A stretch of 36,230 nt of DNA from Candidatus Gastranaerophilales bacterium (GTDB taxonomy: Bacteria; Cyanobacteriota; Vampirovibrionia; Gastranaerophilales; Gastranaerophilaceae), in contig CALVCJ010000014.1 in the NCBI GenBank assembly GCA_944326015.1, positions 1-36,230 on the forward strand. Reading direction: 5' to 3'. Position 1 is the first letter of the stretch; every line of letters begins with the position of its first letter. Below are positions 7,951-14,976 of this stretch, in pieces. A model generated the notes under the pieces. It was not told the origin of the DNA. It did no database searches and saw only the letters and a list, made by a program, of their open reading frames with translations. The translations under genes were made by a program, and so were the position numbers.

Positions 7951-7986
7951 AAAAAAGAACCGCTTAATTATAAACGATTCTTTTTT
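7951..7986 (-). terminator. Rho-independent terminator of the GAF/HD-GYP gene
   Basis: On the minus strand an A-rich segment with AAGAATCG pairs with CGGTTCTT (one U-G), followed by TTTTTATTTT. It starts about 18 nt after the stop codon at 8005. Confidence 0.7.
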
Positions 7987-8004
7987 TATATGATATCAGC
8001 CGGT

Positions 8005-9264
8005 TTATTTATTTACGGCCTCGCTTAATGCTTCAACAACAACCGGATCCCATTTTGTACCGGCTTCCTCTTTCATTATTTCAACAGCTTTTTCAACCGG
8101 CATAGCTTTTCTGTAGGGTCTGTCGGATGTCATGGCACAGTATGCGTCGGCAACAGCGATAATTCTTGAACCGAACGGGATTGACTGACCTTTTAAGCCC
8201 TCGGGAGTTCCTGAGCCGTCGTATCTTTCTTTTTGATAAGTTATGTAAGGAACAACTTCCGATAAGAAATTTATATTCATCAAGAAATGTACACCGACAT
8301 TTGAATGTTCCTGAATTTTCTTTAATTCCTCAGATGAAAGTTTGCCGGATGATGTAAACATCTTTTCAGGAAGTGCAATTTTGCCGATATTTTGAAGCAG
8401 CCCTGCATAATAAATTAAATCTGTAGTTTTTTCATTAAGCCCGAGCTGTCTGCAAATTTGTCTTGCAAGATTTGCAGTATTCTGTGAATGCGCTACTTTA
8501 TATCCGCCTTTTGTATCAACAGCATTTGCAAGATGCTGGACAAAACTCTGCTGATAATCGCATAAGTCGCCTATTAACGCTGTTAATTCAGCTCTTATAT
8601 GCTGCAAATCGCCAACTGTTGAATGTTCATCCGCAATAAGCTTATTTGCTTCATCAATATTTCTCTGCAAAGTAATTGACGTTGCAAAAAGAACTGCAAT
8701 GCTTTCAACAAGTTCTATATATTCTTCGTTAATTTCTTTTGCAGGGTCATTTTCTATAACAATAACACCGAGAGAATTTATATTACAGTGCATCGGAACA
8801 GCTATCACATCTGAAAAAACTGTTTCCCCTGTCAAAAAAGCTTTGCCTGCAACAGAATTTTCGTCTATTTCATAACATTCAAGCGCGTTAGTCGTTGTTC
8901 CAGCCAACTCTAATTTACCATCTTTTTCCAGATAAATATGGCATGCTTTAACCTCAAGCATCTGTCGGACAGATTGTGCAATCGAGGTAAATATAGCCTG
9001 TTTTTCACTGTTATCAAAGCTCAACACACATAATGTATTATTCATTGAATATATTGAAATCAATTCTTTCAACTGATTAATCAGACCGGCTTTTTTATCT
9101 TTTACATTAGACGCAATTTTCTTTGCCAGATCTTCAGAAATAAGATTTTCTGCAATAAAATCACCTAAATTAAGAGCGAAAATTTCTTCAATAGGATCCT
9201 TGTCTATCAAATATTCAGACTGGGAAAAAAGTGAAACTCCGTTATTTTTCTCTTCTTTTTTCAT
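8005..9264 (-). CDS. GAF domain + degenerate HD-GYP domain protein
   Basis: This 419-residue cytoplasmic protein has a GAF-like sensor domain (about residues 75-200) and a C-terminal HD-GYP-type domain (about 245-415). Active HD-GYP enzymes hydrolyse cyclic di-GMP using metal ligands in an H...HD...H...HHE...D pattern plus a GYP motif. Here His259, His320 and Asp373 remain, but the central HD of LLHDIGK is Gln291-Asn292 (LLQNIGK), the HHExxDGxGYP block reads YQKERYDGSGTP, and GYP is GTP. With the central ligands missing it is probably not a phosphodiesterase and may act as a c-di-GMP or protein-binding regulator. Start: ATG with AAGGAAAA upstream and TATAGT before that. Monocistronic, with its own terminator. 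Two 12-bp direct repeats (9346-9379) lie about 80 nt upstream. Confidence 0.88.
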   Translation of the reverse strand: MKKEEKNNGVSLFSQSEYLIDKDPIEEIFALNLGDFIAENLISEDLAKKIASNVKDKKAGLINQLKELISIYSMNNTLCVLSFDNSEKQAIFTSIAQSVRQMLEVKACHIYLEKDGKLELAGTTTNALECYEIDENSVAGKAFLTGETVFSDVIAVPMHCNINSLGVIVIENDPAKEINEEYIELVESIAVLFATSITLQRNIDEANKLIADEHSTVGDLQHIRAELTALIGDLCDYQQSFVQHLANAVDTKGGYKVAHSQNTANLARQICRQLGLNEKTTDLIYYAGLLQNIGKIALPEKMFTSSGKLSSEELKKIQEHSNVGVHFLMNINFLSEVVPYITYQKERYDGSGTPEGLKGQSIPFGSRIIAVADAYCAMTSDRPYRKAMPVEKAVEIMKEEAGTKWDPVVVEALSEAVNK

Positions 9265-9345
9265 TAAAAATTTTCCTTACTATACATGCCTTCAAATTCT
9301 TATACGGCATAACCCGGAAAAAACTTTAATGAATTTTACAAAAAT

Positions 9346-9379
9346 TCATACTTTAGTATGGGAAATCTCATACTTTAGT
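9346..9379. repeat. Paired 12-bp direct repeats TCATACTTTAGT upstream of the HD-GYP gene
   Basis: TCATACTTTAGT occurs at 9346-9357 and again at 9368-9379, a 22-bp period or about two helical turns. The first copy extends to CATACTTTAGTATG, an imperfect palindrome. It lies between the stop of the gene at 9394 and the start of the HD-GYP gene at 9264. Possible regulator binding sites. Confidence 0.5.
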
Positions 9380-9393
9380 TAAACATTTGAAAT

Positions 9394-9768
9394 CTATATT
9401 CCAAAGAATTCTTTTAGTAACTTTTCTTGCTGCAAACTTATCTTGATTTGCAGTGTTTTTGAATTCCCAATATCTATTTCAAATATTTTTACAAGAATAC
9501 TTCCATACATTTTAAAATTTTTAAATGTTTTATCCAGAAAATATTCTTGCCCATTGTCTAAAAGAATTATAAAATTAGAATAAATATATATTCCTATGGA
9601 TGTCCCGCGAATTGGAACCGTATTCCAACACTTTCTGTTTGAAAAGTACTTTATTGGCTTTCCATACTTCTTAATTATCCCGCCATTTGGCTTTGTTGAA
9701 ATAAACTGGATTGAAACCAAAATAATAAAACAAATAAACGGAACAGCCCAGAGGATTATATTTTCCAT
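9394..9768 (-). CDS. Small single-span membrane protein of unknown function
   Basis: A 124-residue protein with one N-terminal membrane helix (about residues 4-24, NIILWAVPFICFIILVSIQF) and a basic, probably beta-rich soluble domain on the cytoplasmic side or outside. I do not recognise the family. The ATG is only 3 nt after the ftsL-like stop codon and has no Shine-Dalgarno of its own, so translation is probably coupled to ftsL. It is the third gene of the rsmH-ftsL operon; in most bacteria the gene in this place is ftsI, but this protein has no transpeptidase features. Confidence 0.65.
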   Translation of the reverse strand: MENIILWAVPFICFIILVSIQFISTKPNGGIIKKYGKPIKYFSNRKCWNTVPIRGTSIGIYIYSNFIILLDNGQEYFLDKTFKNFKMYGSILVKIFEIDIGNSKTLQIKISLQQEKLLKEFFGI

Positions 9769-9771
9769 AAA

Positions 9772-10233
9772 TTAATAACCGATAGCCCAGTTAAATGATG
9801 CAGTTTTTTGAGTTTTTTTATCAACCGAAACCGGTGATGCAACAGCCTGAACTTCAATAACTTTAGAAGCTTTCTGAAGCATATTATACTGCATCATTTT
9901 GCTGTCTACATTATTAAAGGATTTTAATCTGTCTAACTGATTTTGCAGCTCAGCATTTTCATCGTTAAGAGTAGTTATCTGACGGCTGAGTTTATTCAGA
10001 GTAAGTTCATTAGACATAGAAAAGTAATAGCTTACAAATGCAATAAGCACTGCAATACCGAGCAAACCACATAAAGTTTTATTTACTTTTCTTATAGCCA
10101 TCGCTTTTTGAGAAATCTCTTTCTGAAAATAACCTTCAATAACCTGATTTTCTTCTGTTATCGGATTGTTTACGTATGATTGATTTGAATAACTTTCCTG
10201 AATTGATACTGTTCTTACTCTTACTGTATTCAA
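9772..10233 (-). CDS. ftsL: FtsL-like cell division protein
   Basis: A 153-residue bitopic protein with a cytoplasmic N-terminus, one membrane helix (about residues 53-70) and an extracytoplasmic coiled coil (about 74-105, with the leucine-rich heptads of NKLSRQITTLNDENAELQNQ). This architecture, and its place directly after rsmH, match FtsL of the division-septum complex (FtsL/DivIC/FtsB with FtsQ/DivIB). FtsL sequences are poorly conserved, so the call leans on gene order. The start is a TTG at 10233 with GGGG 8 nt upstream; no ATG occurs before residue 45. The 31-nt gap to rsmH supports an operon. A second small division-type protein (DivIC/FtsB-like) is at 14568-14966. Confidence 0.72.
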   Translation of the reverse strand: MNTVRVRTVSIQESYSNQSYVNNPITEENQVIEGYFQKEISQKAMAIRKVNKTLCGLLGIAVLIAFVSYYFSMSNELTLNKLSRQITTLNDENAELQNQLDRLKSFNNVDSKMMQYNMLQKASKVIEVQAVASPVSVDKKTQKTASFNWAIGY

Positions 10234-10264
10234 GTTTCTACCCCAACTGAATTATCCTGCTCCT

Positions 10265-11200
10265 CTAAAGCCTTATACACCTTGCTACTCTTAACTTTGC
10301 GCTTCTGGAAGGAGGATTTATTGATATCTCCTCATCACTTGCCGTAATCGGTTTTTTATTAACCGGTTCCAAAACCGGAGGCGGACACTTGCAAATCATC
10401 TGAGTTTTATCGCAATGACACCTCTGCGAGTGATATTTGAATAAGTGTTTCACTAACCTATCCTCTAAGGAATGAAAACTTATTACACTTATTATAGCAC
10501 CAAAGTCGAGTAAATCCAACACATCATTCAGAGTATTTTTTACATTTGTTAACTCATGATTTACTTCAATTCTGATTGCTTGAAATACGCGTGTAGCAGG
10601 ATGTATAGATGATTTTATATGCGGGGTGCAGCTTACGATTAAATCCGCCAGTTCCGTTGTTGTTTCAAGCTTTTTCACCTTTCTTTGCTCAACAATTTTT
10701 TTTGCAATTCTTTTTGAAAATCTTTCTTCTCCGTATTCTGAAAAAATTCTGACCAAATCAGCTTCGCTGTAGCTATTTACCACATCATAGGCAGAAAATT
10801 CCGCATCCTGATTAAATCTCATATCAAGAGGCGCCTCCTTTGAAAAAGAAAACCCGCGTTCCCCCTTGTGGAATTGATGATAAGAAGCCCCGAGATCAAA
10901 CAATACACCGCCTGTAATTCTTTCAATCCCGAGATTTTGTAAAACTTTTTTAATATTTGTATAAGAATCTTTTACTATTGTTAAGTTTTTGTAATCTTTT
11001 AGGCGTTCAGAAGATGCTTCTATCGCATCCTCATCAACGTCAAAAGCAATCAAACGCCCGTCAGGCAGAATTCTCTGTAAAATAAGTTCTGAATGCCCGC
11101 CCCCGCCTAAAGTACAGTCAACATAAATTTTGCCTGACTGACATTCAAGTGCGTCGACTGCTTCATACTTCATTACCGTATAATGAGTAAATTCTTCCAT
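10265..11200 (-). CDS. rsmH: 16S rRNA (cytosine1402-N4)-methyltransferase
   Basis: RsmH (MraW) methylates N4 of C1402 in the decoding centre of 16S rRNA with S-adenosylmethionine. Diagnostic segments are HYTVMKYEAVDAL near the start, the SAM-binding VDCTLGGGGHS, GVLFDLGASYHQF, the EAPLDMRF motif, and the FHSLEDRLVKHLFK and NPPSRSAKLRVAR tail. The 311-residue form starting at the ATG at 11200 matches the family. An in-frame TTG at 11233 would add 11 residues (MRNKFSCYNSS) but would overlap the preceding small ORF. No Shine-Dalgarno precedes 11200, but an extended -10 (TG-T-TACAAT) ends 6 nt upstream, consistent with a leaderless mRNA. First gene of the operon with ftsL, as in the dcw cluster, although no mur, ftsI or mraY genes follow here. 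Confidence 0.95.
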   Translation of the reverse strand: MEEFTHYTVMKYEAVDALECQSGKIYVDCTLGGGGHSELILQRILPDGRLIAFDVDEDAIEASSERLKDYKNLTIVKDSYTNIKKVLQNLGIERITGGVLFDLGASYHQFHKGERGFSFSKEAPLDMRFNQDAEFSAYDVVNSYSEADLVRIFSEYGEERFSKRIAKKIVEQRKVKKLETTTELADLIVSCTPHIKSSIHPATRVFQAIRIEVNHELTNVKNTLNDVLDLLDFGAIISVISFHSLEDRLVKHLFKYHSQRCHCDKTQMICKCPPPVLEPVNKKPITASDEEISINPPSRSAKLRVARCIRL

Positions 11201-11206
11201 AGAAGA

Positions 11207-11215
11207 ATTGTAACA
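11207..11215 (-). promoter_or_regulatory. Extended -10 element of rsmH
   Basis: On the minus strand TG-T-TACAAT ends 6 nt before the ATG at 11200. A weak TTGCGG lies 15 nt upstream. There is no Shine-Dalgarno, so transcription probably starts at the start codon. Confidence 0.5.
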
Positions 11216-11222
11216 CGAAAAT

Positions 11223-11432
11223 TTATTCCGCAATCCGGTTTAATCCGTAATGATCGTAGATATCGATAAAATTTTCATAAGGCAGGCGCTGAACGTTTGA
11301 ACTGTCATTATTATCAGCAATATTAATCATTATTCCGCTCTGCTCAAGTATCCGCGGAAAAATTGCATTAAACAAAACTATCATAAAAATATATTTTTTG
11401 ATCTCGCTTGATGTTATGTATATTTCAATCAT
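11223..11432 (-). CDS. Small hypothetical protein upstream of rsmH
   Basis: A possible 69-residue protein starting at the ATG at 11432 with GGGGA about 7 nt upstream. It has a hydrophobic stretch (KKYIFMIVLFNAIFP) and a polar C-terminus ending DIYDHYGLNRIAE. The same frame stays open to 11516, but the extra residues look like translated AT-rich spacer. I do not recognise it. Its stop lies 22 nt before the rsmH start and overlaps the weak -35 of rsmH. It could be a chance ORF. Confidence 0.4.
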   Translation of the reverse strand: MIEIYITSSEIKKYIFMIVLFNAIFPRILEQSGIMINIADNNDSSNVQRLPYENFIDIYDHYGLNRIAE

Positions 11433-11534
11433 TATTAATCCCCAAAAATATTCTATAAACAATACATATATATTCATTTTTACGGCAAAAAAATATTTTA
11501 TCTTAAAAAAAAACATTTTATTTATTAATTTATA

Positions 11535-11576
11535 TTAAAAATCAAAAGCGGCTCCGAATTTTAATCAAAACCGCTT
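11535..11576 (-). terminator. Rho-independent terminator of gltX
   Basis: On the minus strand AAGCGGTTTTGA (11576-11565) pairs with TCGGAGCCGCTT (11557-11546) in a 12-bp stem with several U-G pairs, followed by TTGATTTTTAA. It starts 27 nt after the gltX stop. Confidence 0.7.
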
Positions 11577-11603
11577 ATTTAATTTATAAAATTTTTATAA
11601 AGT

Positions 11604-13073
11604 TTACACAGTCTGCTTCATTACGGCTTTTACACGGCAGAAAGTTTTTTCTTTGCCGATAATCGCAAGAATTGCGGTCATATCGGCTCCGCACAGTCTG
11701 CCTGTTACAGCAGCCCTGATAGCCCACATTGTAACTTTAGGCTTAATTCCTTTTTCTTTGTAATAAGCCCTGAAAGCTTCCAGTTTTTCATGGAGATTTT
11801 CTTCAGTCCATTCCCAATCCTTTGCCTGTTCCATAAATGTTTTCAAAACATCCTGCGAAACTTCACTATCAAGAGTTTCACGGGCTTTATCATCAATTTC
11901 CACATTTTGACCGAAGAAATAAGGAACAGCATCTGTAATATCAGACAATAGGGTCAACGGTTCATAAGTTATCTCAACCATACGCGTATATTGAGCATCA
12001 GTCAACTCACTTAAATCATATTTTGTCAAATACGGTTTCAACCTTTCCTTCAATTCAGAAATAGAAAGCATCTTGATATAATGGCTGTTCATCCAGTTTA
12101 ATTTATCGTATTCAAAAATTGAATTTGAAGATGAAATTTCATTAATTCTGAAATCCTGAGCGATTTCATCCAACGACTTGATTTCCTGACCGTCAGACGG
12201 TGACCACCCCAGAAGTGCGACAAAGTTTATCAGCGCGTCTGTCAAATAACCTTTTTCAACGAATTCGGAAACAGCAGTTGCACCGTGGCGTTTTGAAAGT
12301 TTGCTTCTGTCAGGTGCCAAAATCATACCGAGATGTCCGAATTTCGGGACTTCCGCACCCAAAGCTTCAAATATTAAAATTTGTTTGAAAGTATTTGAAA
12401 TATGGTCTTCTCCTCTGATAACATGCGAAATTTTCATAAGCATATCATCAATTACAACAGCAAAGTTGTATGTCGGAGTTCCGTTAGATTTCATAATTAC
12501 AAAGTCACCGAGAAGATTTGTATCAACATGTAGTTCGCCTTTAACCATATCATTAAAATTTAACATTGAAGAATTATGAAAAGCCTTTTGAGCCTTTTCA
12601 ATATTAAATCTGATTGCGGGTTTTCTGCCTTCTGCTCTAAGTTTTGCCTTTTCTTCTTCTGTCAAATTCAAACATTTTTTTGTATAAACATAAGGTTTTT
12701 TATTTGCAGCAGCCTGTTTTTTTTCTGCTTCTAGTTCTTCAGGGGTGCAGTAGCATTCGTATGCAAAACCTTTATCTAGAAGAATTTGAGCATATTCAGG
12801 GTAAATATCAAATCTTTCAGACTGTGTATAAGGACCGTACGGACCTCCGACATCAGGCCCTTCGTCCCAGTTTAAACCTAATGCCTTTAAGCTGTCAAAA
12901 ATATTATCAATATAAGCCTGACTTGTACGTTCAGCATCAGTATCTTCAATTCTTAAAACAAATTTTCCGTTATTTTTTTTAGCGAACAAGTAGTTAAATA
13001 ACGCTGTTCTTGCAGTACCTATGTGTAAATTTCCGCTCGGTGACGGAGCAATTCTGACTCTTACGTCTGTCAT
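11604..13073 (-). CDS. gltX: Glutamate--tRNA ligase
   Basis: A 489-residue class I aminoacyl-tRNA synthetase that charges tRNA-Glu, and in organisms lacking GlnRS also tRNA-Gln. The HIGH-type motif is PSPSGNLHIGTA (residues 10-21), and the KMSKS loop is KLSKRHG (258-264). Also visible are the RIEDTD segment that contacts glutamate and the C-terminal helical anticodon-binding domain. Length is normal. The ATG is preceded by AAGGAAAA. The gene stands alone, with a terminator at 11535-11576. No glnS is present in the window, so whether it is discriminating cannot be judged. Confidence 0.97.
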   Translation of the reverse strand: MTDVRVRIAPSPSGNLHIGTARTALFNYLFAKKNNGKFVLRIEDTDAERTSQAYIDNIFDSLKALGLNWDEGPDVGGPYGPYTQSERFDIYPEYAQILLDKGFAYECYCTPEELEAEKKQAAANKKPYVYTKKCLNLTEEEKAKLRAEGRKPAIRFNIEKAQKAFHNSSMLNFNDMVKGELHVDTNLLGDFVIMKSNGTPTYNFAVVIDDMLMKISHVIRGEDHISNTFKQILIFEALGAEVPKFGHLGMILAPDRSKLSKRHGATAVSEFVEKGYLTDALINFVALLGWSPSDGQEIKSLDEIAQDFRINEISSSNSIFEYDKLNWMNSHYIKMLSISELKERLKPYLTKYDLSELTDAQYTRMVEITYEPLTLLSDITDAVPYFFGQNVEIDDKARETLDSEVSQDVLKTFMEQAKDWEWTEENLHEKLEAFRAYYKEKGIKPKVTMWAIRAAVTGRLCGADMTAILAIIGKEKTFCRVKAVMKQTV

Positions 13074-13160
13074 TTTTTCCTTCTTTCTTATTTATAAATC
13101 AGCATAAAAAGGATAGCACAGGCATAAATTGATATCAAGACTTATTTAAATTTATTAATA

Positions 13161-13379
13161 CTAAAATCTGAGAGGATAATCTTTAGGAATTTTCCAGCCG
13201 TTCATTTGAATTAATGCCGTACAGTAAGCTCTTTCATTGCTTACATCTTCTTTACACCCGAGAGAGTTGTTATTGCGCAGCATTTCTTCAGTTCCGTCCC
13301 AATTATGCATATAAGGCTCTACACCCTTATTATAGTGATATTTGTTATTGGCTGCATTGCTCCATGGAGTATAAAACAA
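13161..13379 (-). pseudogene. C-terminal remnant of a type IV pilin-like gene
   Basis: This 72-codon frame encodes only the end of a pilin-like protein: NWDGTEEMLRNNNSLGCKED, then YCTALIQMNGWKIPKDYPLR. It closely matches the tail of the gene at 25126 (ALKTDSNYGCYSGSKYHGYC followed by the same GWK-PKDYP motif) and the partial gene at 1-80. The prepilin N-terminus, hydrophobic helix and the first part of the domain are absent. An in-frame stop lies at about 13395-13397 upstream, and the ribbon-helix-helix gene occupies the space beyond on the other strand. A deletion or recombination remnant; it could serve as a donor for gene conversion. Confidence 0.75.
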
Positions 13380-13405
13380 GTGTAAAATAATGTATATTAT
13401 TAATT

Positions 13406-13576
13406 ATGTTTAGAGTTGAAAAAGAAGAAATGACTAACAAAACATTCAGATTGCCGTTAGAACTTGTAGAACGGCTTTATACAGTCGCACAAAATAAAGG
13501 AGTTTCTCTTAACAGCCTTGTACGTCAGTGCTGCGAATATGCCCTTGACAACCTTGAAGATGATGAAAAGAAATAA
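13406..13576 (+). CDS. Small ribbon-helix-helix (Arc/CopG-type) DNA-binding protein
   Basis: A 56-residue protein. The segment NKTFRLPLELVERLYTVAQN (residues 11-30), then KGVSLNSLVRQCCEYALDNL, has the ribbon-helix-helix layout: a short beta strand with alternating side chains (KTFRLP), a first helix, the G-V-S-x-N turn, and a second helix. Such proteins bind DNA as dimers through the strand and act as repressors or as antitoxins. No toxin-like gene is adjacent. There is no Shine-Dalgarno; the AT-rich TATATTATTAATT directly before the ATG could hold a -10 for a leaderless mRNA. Next on the strand, 48 nt later, is an exported protein. Target unknown. Confidence 0.72.
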   Translation: MFRVEKEEMTNKTFRLPLELVERLYTVAQNKGVSLNSLVRQCCEYALDNLEDDEKK

Positions 13577-13590
13577 AATTTGTTTATAAT

Positions 13591-13618
13591 TTGACTAACT
13601 CCCATAAAGTTTTAAAAT
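13591..13618 (+). promoter_or_regulatory. Promoter of the exported-protein gene, leaderless spacing
   Basis: TTGACT (13591-13596), a 16-nt spacer and TAAAAT (13613-13618), then 6 nt to the ATG at 13625, with no Shine-Dalgarno between. Confidence 0.6.
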
Positions 13619-13624
13619 ATTTAT

Positions 13625-14506
13625 ATGAAGAAGGCTTTACTTGTTTTATTAACTTTAATGTTATTACAAATTCCGGCATTCAGTTCAAATAAGAAAATGC
13701 CGCCTTCTACAAGCACAAATAACCCTCTGCCTAATATTTTTATATACACAATACCGGATGAAAAACCTGACCAAACACAACAAAAAGAGGATGAACAAAA
13801 GTACATAAACAATAATTCAAACAATGAAAAAAGCGAAGATGAAATATTGCTTAACATGAAATATGAAGCTGATGATGAGACTGTTCTTGGCGCAACCGTA
13901 CTGAAAGGGTATGCTGAATATTTAGAAGATTCAGAAGAAATTTATTTGAAAGATGATAATAACAATTTTGTATTAAATTTAAAAGTTCCACAAAAAATTA
14001 CAGGCTCTGAAGGACTAAACCTAATACCTGCAACTAAAAAAAATAAAATGACTAAATACACGGATTCGGAATATACGATTGCCCCGAAATCAGTAAATGC
14101 ATCAAGCTCCAAAGGGAATTTTACATTCGGCGCTCTCTATGGAGATGAAGTTGACAGTATTGCAATGCTTGAATCTGAAGCAGGTCTGTTTACAAAATAT
14201 GAAAAAAACAAATTTGCACTAAGTACAACTTACAAAAAAAATTTGAATACACTCTACAGTCAGTACTATGATACAATTTCTGTTGCTCCAGAATTTAAAT
14301 TAAATAACTTTATGTCAATAAAAAATGAATATAAAGCCGATATTACTAGAAACAGGAAATCAGGAGCACTAATTTTTTCATTTAACCCGCTCGGGAAAAA
14401 AGATTCAGACAGAATGCGCCTCGAACTTGGAGCTAAACAAACTATTTATGCAGACAATACAACACCGAAAACAGAATTTTCTTTTTCAACTAAGTTTAAA
14501 TTGTAA
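13625..14506 (+). CDS. Exported protein of unknown function, beta-rich C-terminus
   Basis: A 293-residue protein with a clear Sec signal peptide (MKKALLVLLTLMLLQIPAFS, cleavage near residues 20-21). A low-complexity, Asn/Glu/Lys-rich linker covers about residues 22-75. The remainder alternates polar and hydrophobic residues as amphipathic strands (GNFTFGALYGDEV, KFALSTTYKKNL, GALIFSFNPLG, RMRLELGAKQTIYA, TEFSFSTKFKL). The repeated strand-turn pattern in the last 140 residues resembles a small outer-membrane barrel or a periplasmic beta structure. I do not recognise the family. It precedes the DivIC-like gene, which has its own promoter. Confidence 0.7.
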   Translation: MKKALLVLLTLMLLQIPAFSSNKKMPPSTSTNNPLPNIFIYTIPDEKPDQTQQKEDEQKYINNNSNNEKSEDEILLNMKYEADDETVLGATVLKGYAEYLEDSEEIYLKDDNNNFVLNLKVPQKITGSEGLNLIPATKKNKMTKYTDSEYTIAPKSVNASSSKGNFTFGALYGDEVDSIAMLESEAGLFTKYEKNKFALSTTYKKNLNTLYSQYYDTISVAPEFKLNNFMSIKNEYKADITRNRKSGALIFSFNPLGKKDSDRMRLELGAKQTIYADNTTPKTEFSFSTKFKL

Positions 14507-14522
14507 ATTTATACTAAATTAA

Positions 14523-14551
14523 TTGTTTTAATAAAGTATTTTGTTTATAAT
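14523..14551 (+). promoter_or_regulatory. Promoter of the DivIC-like gene
   Basis: TTGTTT (14523-14528), a 17-nt spacer and a perfect TATAAT (14546-14551), 16 nt before the ATG. The Shine-Dalgarno GTGAGG is at 14558-14563. Confidence 0.6.
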
Positions 14552-14567
14552 TTTGTTGTGAGGTTTT

Positions 14568-14966
14568 ATGGCTGAAAATTCCGAACAGAATAATATGCAC
14601 GAAGAAGTTATTACATCTTCTAACCAACGGATTAAGAAAAATAAAACCGGTTTTTATTATTCTTTCTTGACGCTAGTGTTATTATTCTGCCTTATCCAAA
14701 TTGGCTTTGGGGCAATTCTCAATATTTCAAAAACAATATCCTATAAAGCTAAAATTTCCACTCTGTCAAAAATAAGAGATTCTGCAGAAAATCGTAATCA
14801 GGAACTTAAAGAAGATATTAAACTTTTCTCTTCTATGTCAAGCCTTGAAGGTATTGCAAGAAATAATCTTAAAATGGCAGGAGAAGACGAAATTTTAATT
14901 TTGATAAACAACAGCCAACAAATTAATTCCACTAAAAATAAAAAACACAATAATAAGAAAAAATAA
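14568..14966 (+). CDS. Septum formation initiator (DivIC/FtsB-like) protein
   Basis: A 132-residue bitopic protein: a polar cytoplasmic N-terminus, one membrane helix (about residues 29-52), an extracytoplasmic coiled coil (about 58-90), then SLEGIARNNLKMAGEDEILI. This last segment matches the conserved end of DivIC/FtsB proteins (I-E-x-x-A-R-x-x-L-x-M-x-x-x-x-E). These proteins pair with FtsL to recruit and activate the septal peptidoglycan synthase. A basic Lys/Asn tail follows. The ATG has GTGAGG upstream. The TPR protein gene begins 10 nt after the stop, so the two are probably one transcript. Its likely partner, the FtsL-like protein, is encoded 4 kb away on the other strand. Confidence 0.78.
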   Translation: MAENSEQNNMHEEVITSSNQRIKKNKTGFYYSFLTLVLLFCLIQIGFGAILNISKTISYKAKISTLSKIRDSAENRNQELKEDIKLFSSMSSLEGIARNNLKMAGEDEILILINNSQQINSTKNKKHNNKKK

Positions 14967-14976
14967 CGGAGTGTAA

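Noticed and set aside
9200-9382. 60-residue plus-strand ORF over the HD-GYP start region
   Set aside because: Overlaps the HD-GYP start and its promoter region antisense; no ribosome site or recognisable sequence.
11433-11516. Upstream extension of the small ORF before rsmH
   Set aside because: The extra 28 residues are AT-rich spacer translation (MFFFKIKYFF); the GGGGA site supports the ATG at 11432 if the gene is real at all.
12301-12982. Plus-strand ORFs of about 90-110 residues within gltX
   Set aside because: Lie entirely antisense to a canonical glutamyl-tRNA synthetase with all motifs intact.
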